Part shown: positions 5,228 through 5,280 of the stretch, piece by piece
Position numbering within the stretch: the first letter of the stretch is position 1
Layout: every line of letters begins with the position of its first letter
Assembly: GCA_020722405.1 (NCBI GenBank)
Contig: DYKW01000125.1
Coordinates: 1-5,280, forward strand
DNA: 5,280 nt
Source of the DNA: Anaerolinea thermophila
GTDB taxonomy: Bacteria > Chloroflexota > Anaerolineae > Anaerolineales > DRKV01
Reading direction: 5' to 3'
The notes under the pieces: model-generated
What the model was told of the DNA's origin: nothing
The model's database searches: none
What the model saw: only the letters and a program-made list of their open reading frames with translations
Made by a program: the position numbers and the translations under genes

Positions 5228-5280
5228 TTGAGAAGTCGCCATGAAAAATAATTTTCACCACCAGACATGAAAATCTATTT
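5228..5280. repeat. 53-base dispersed direct repeat, right copy (runs off the window)
   Basis: This stretch matches 34-86 in the same orientation at 52 of 53 positions, with A5250 in place of G56. It stops only because the window ends, so the real copy probably continues. Nothing in the window tells whether a gene ends just to its right, as happens next to the left copy. Confidence 0.85.

Larger units (their letters stand above)
4852..5280. other. Repeat-rich intergenic region upstream of the operon
   Basis: This 429-base stretch contains no credible gene. Open frames here are short, lack ribosome sites and encode low-complexity peptides. It is instead a patchwork of the operon promoter, a 16-base tandem duplication, a heptamer array, an 11-bp inverted repeat, a perfect 29-base palindrome and the truncated 53-base repeat, which are listed separately. 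The stretch between 4948 and 5010 and that between 5151 and 5227 show no further clear feature. Confidence 0.75.

Noticed and set aside
4940..5251. 103-codon open frame in the spacer right of the operon
   Set aside because: It runs through the inverted repeat and the perfect palindrome, has no ribosome site or recognisable domain, and ends inside the 53-base repeat.
34..5280. The operon as a transposon bounded by the 53-base repeats
   Set aside because: The repeats are direct, no transposase or integrase is encoded between them, and the cargo is conserved housekeeping genes. The repeats are kept as an observation but not called a mobile element.

Overview
The window holds one tightly packed, leftward-transcribed (minus strand) operon of six genes covering about 4.8 kb, followed on its right by about 420 bp of repeat-rich non-coding DNA. 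In transcription order the genes are: a YqeY/GatB-like protein, a large membrane HD-domain phosphodiesterase of the PgpH type (c-di-AMP hydrolysis), the rRNA maturation factor YbeY, a DgkA-type prokaryotic diacylglycerol/undecaprenol kinase, a HugZ-like split-barrel flavin (PPOX) protein, and a TIM-barrel protein of the endonuclease IV (AP endonuclease family 2) type. Junctions are very tight: +14, -4, -4, +14 and +5 bases. Both -4 junctions are ATGA stop/start overlaps.

The core order yqeY - pgpH - ybeY - dgkA is a shortened form of the conserved Gram-positive cluster (yqeY ... phoH - pgpH - ybeY - dgkA - cdd - era). Here phoH is absent between yqeY and pgpH, and era/cdd do not follow dgkA; the flavin and TIM-barrel genes take that place. 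The moderately GC-rich composition, this gene order, the archaeal-looking TIM-barrel protein and the intergenic repeats suggest a member of the Chloroflexota (Anaerolineae-like). This assignment is inference from gene content, not from a marker gene.

Region by region: 1-86 is non-coding and carries a 53-base repeat ending at the last gene's stop codon. 87-4851 is the operon. 4852-5280 has no credible gene but contains, from left to right, a near-consensus -10 box that predicts an almost leaderless yqeY mRNA, a 16-base tandem duplication, a degenerate heptamer tandem array, an 11-bp inverted repeat, a perfect 29-base palindrome that could terminate transcription entering from the right, and a second copy of the 53-base repeat (52/53 identical) cut off by the window edge.

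Functionally the operon mixes translation/RNA quality control (YqeY, YbeY), second-messenger turnover at the membrane (PgpH), lipid-carrier recycling (DgkA), a flavin/heme-type protein and a probable DNA repair nuclease. No CRISPR array, transposase, tRNA or rRNA is seen. I found no clearly novel multi-gene system. The most unusual material is the repeat-rich flank and the matching 53-base repeats bracketing the operon.
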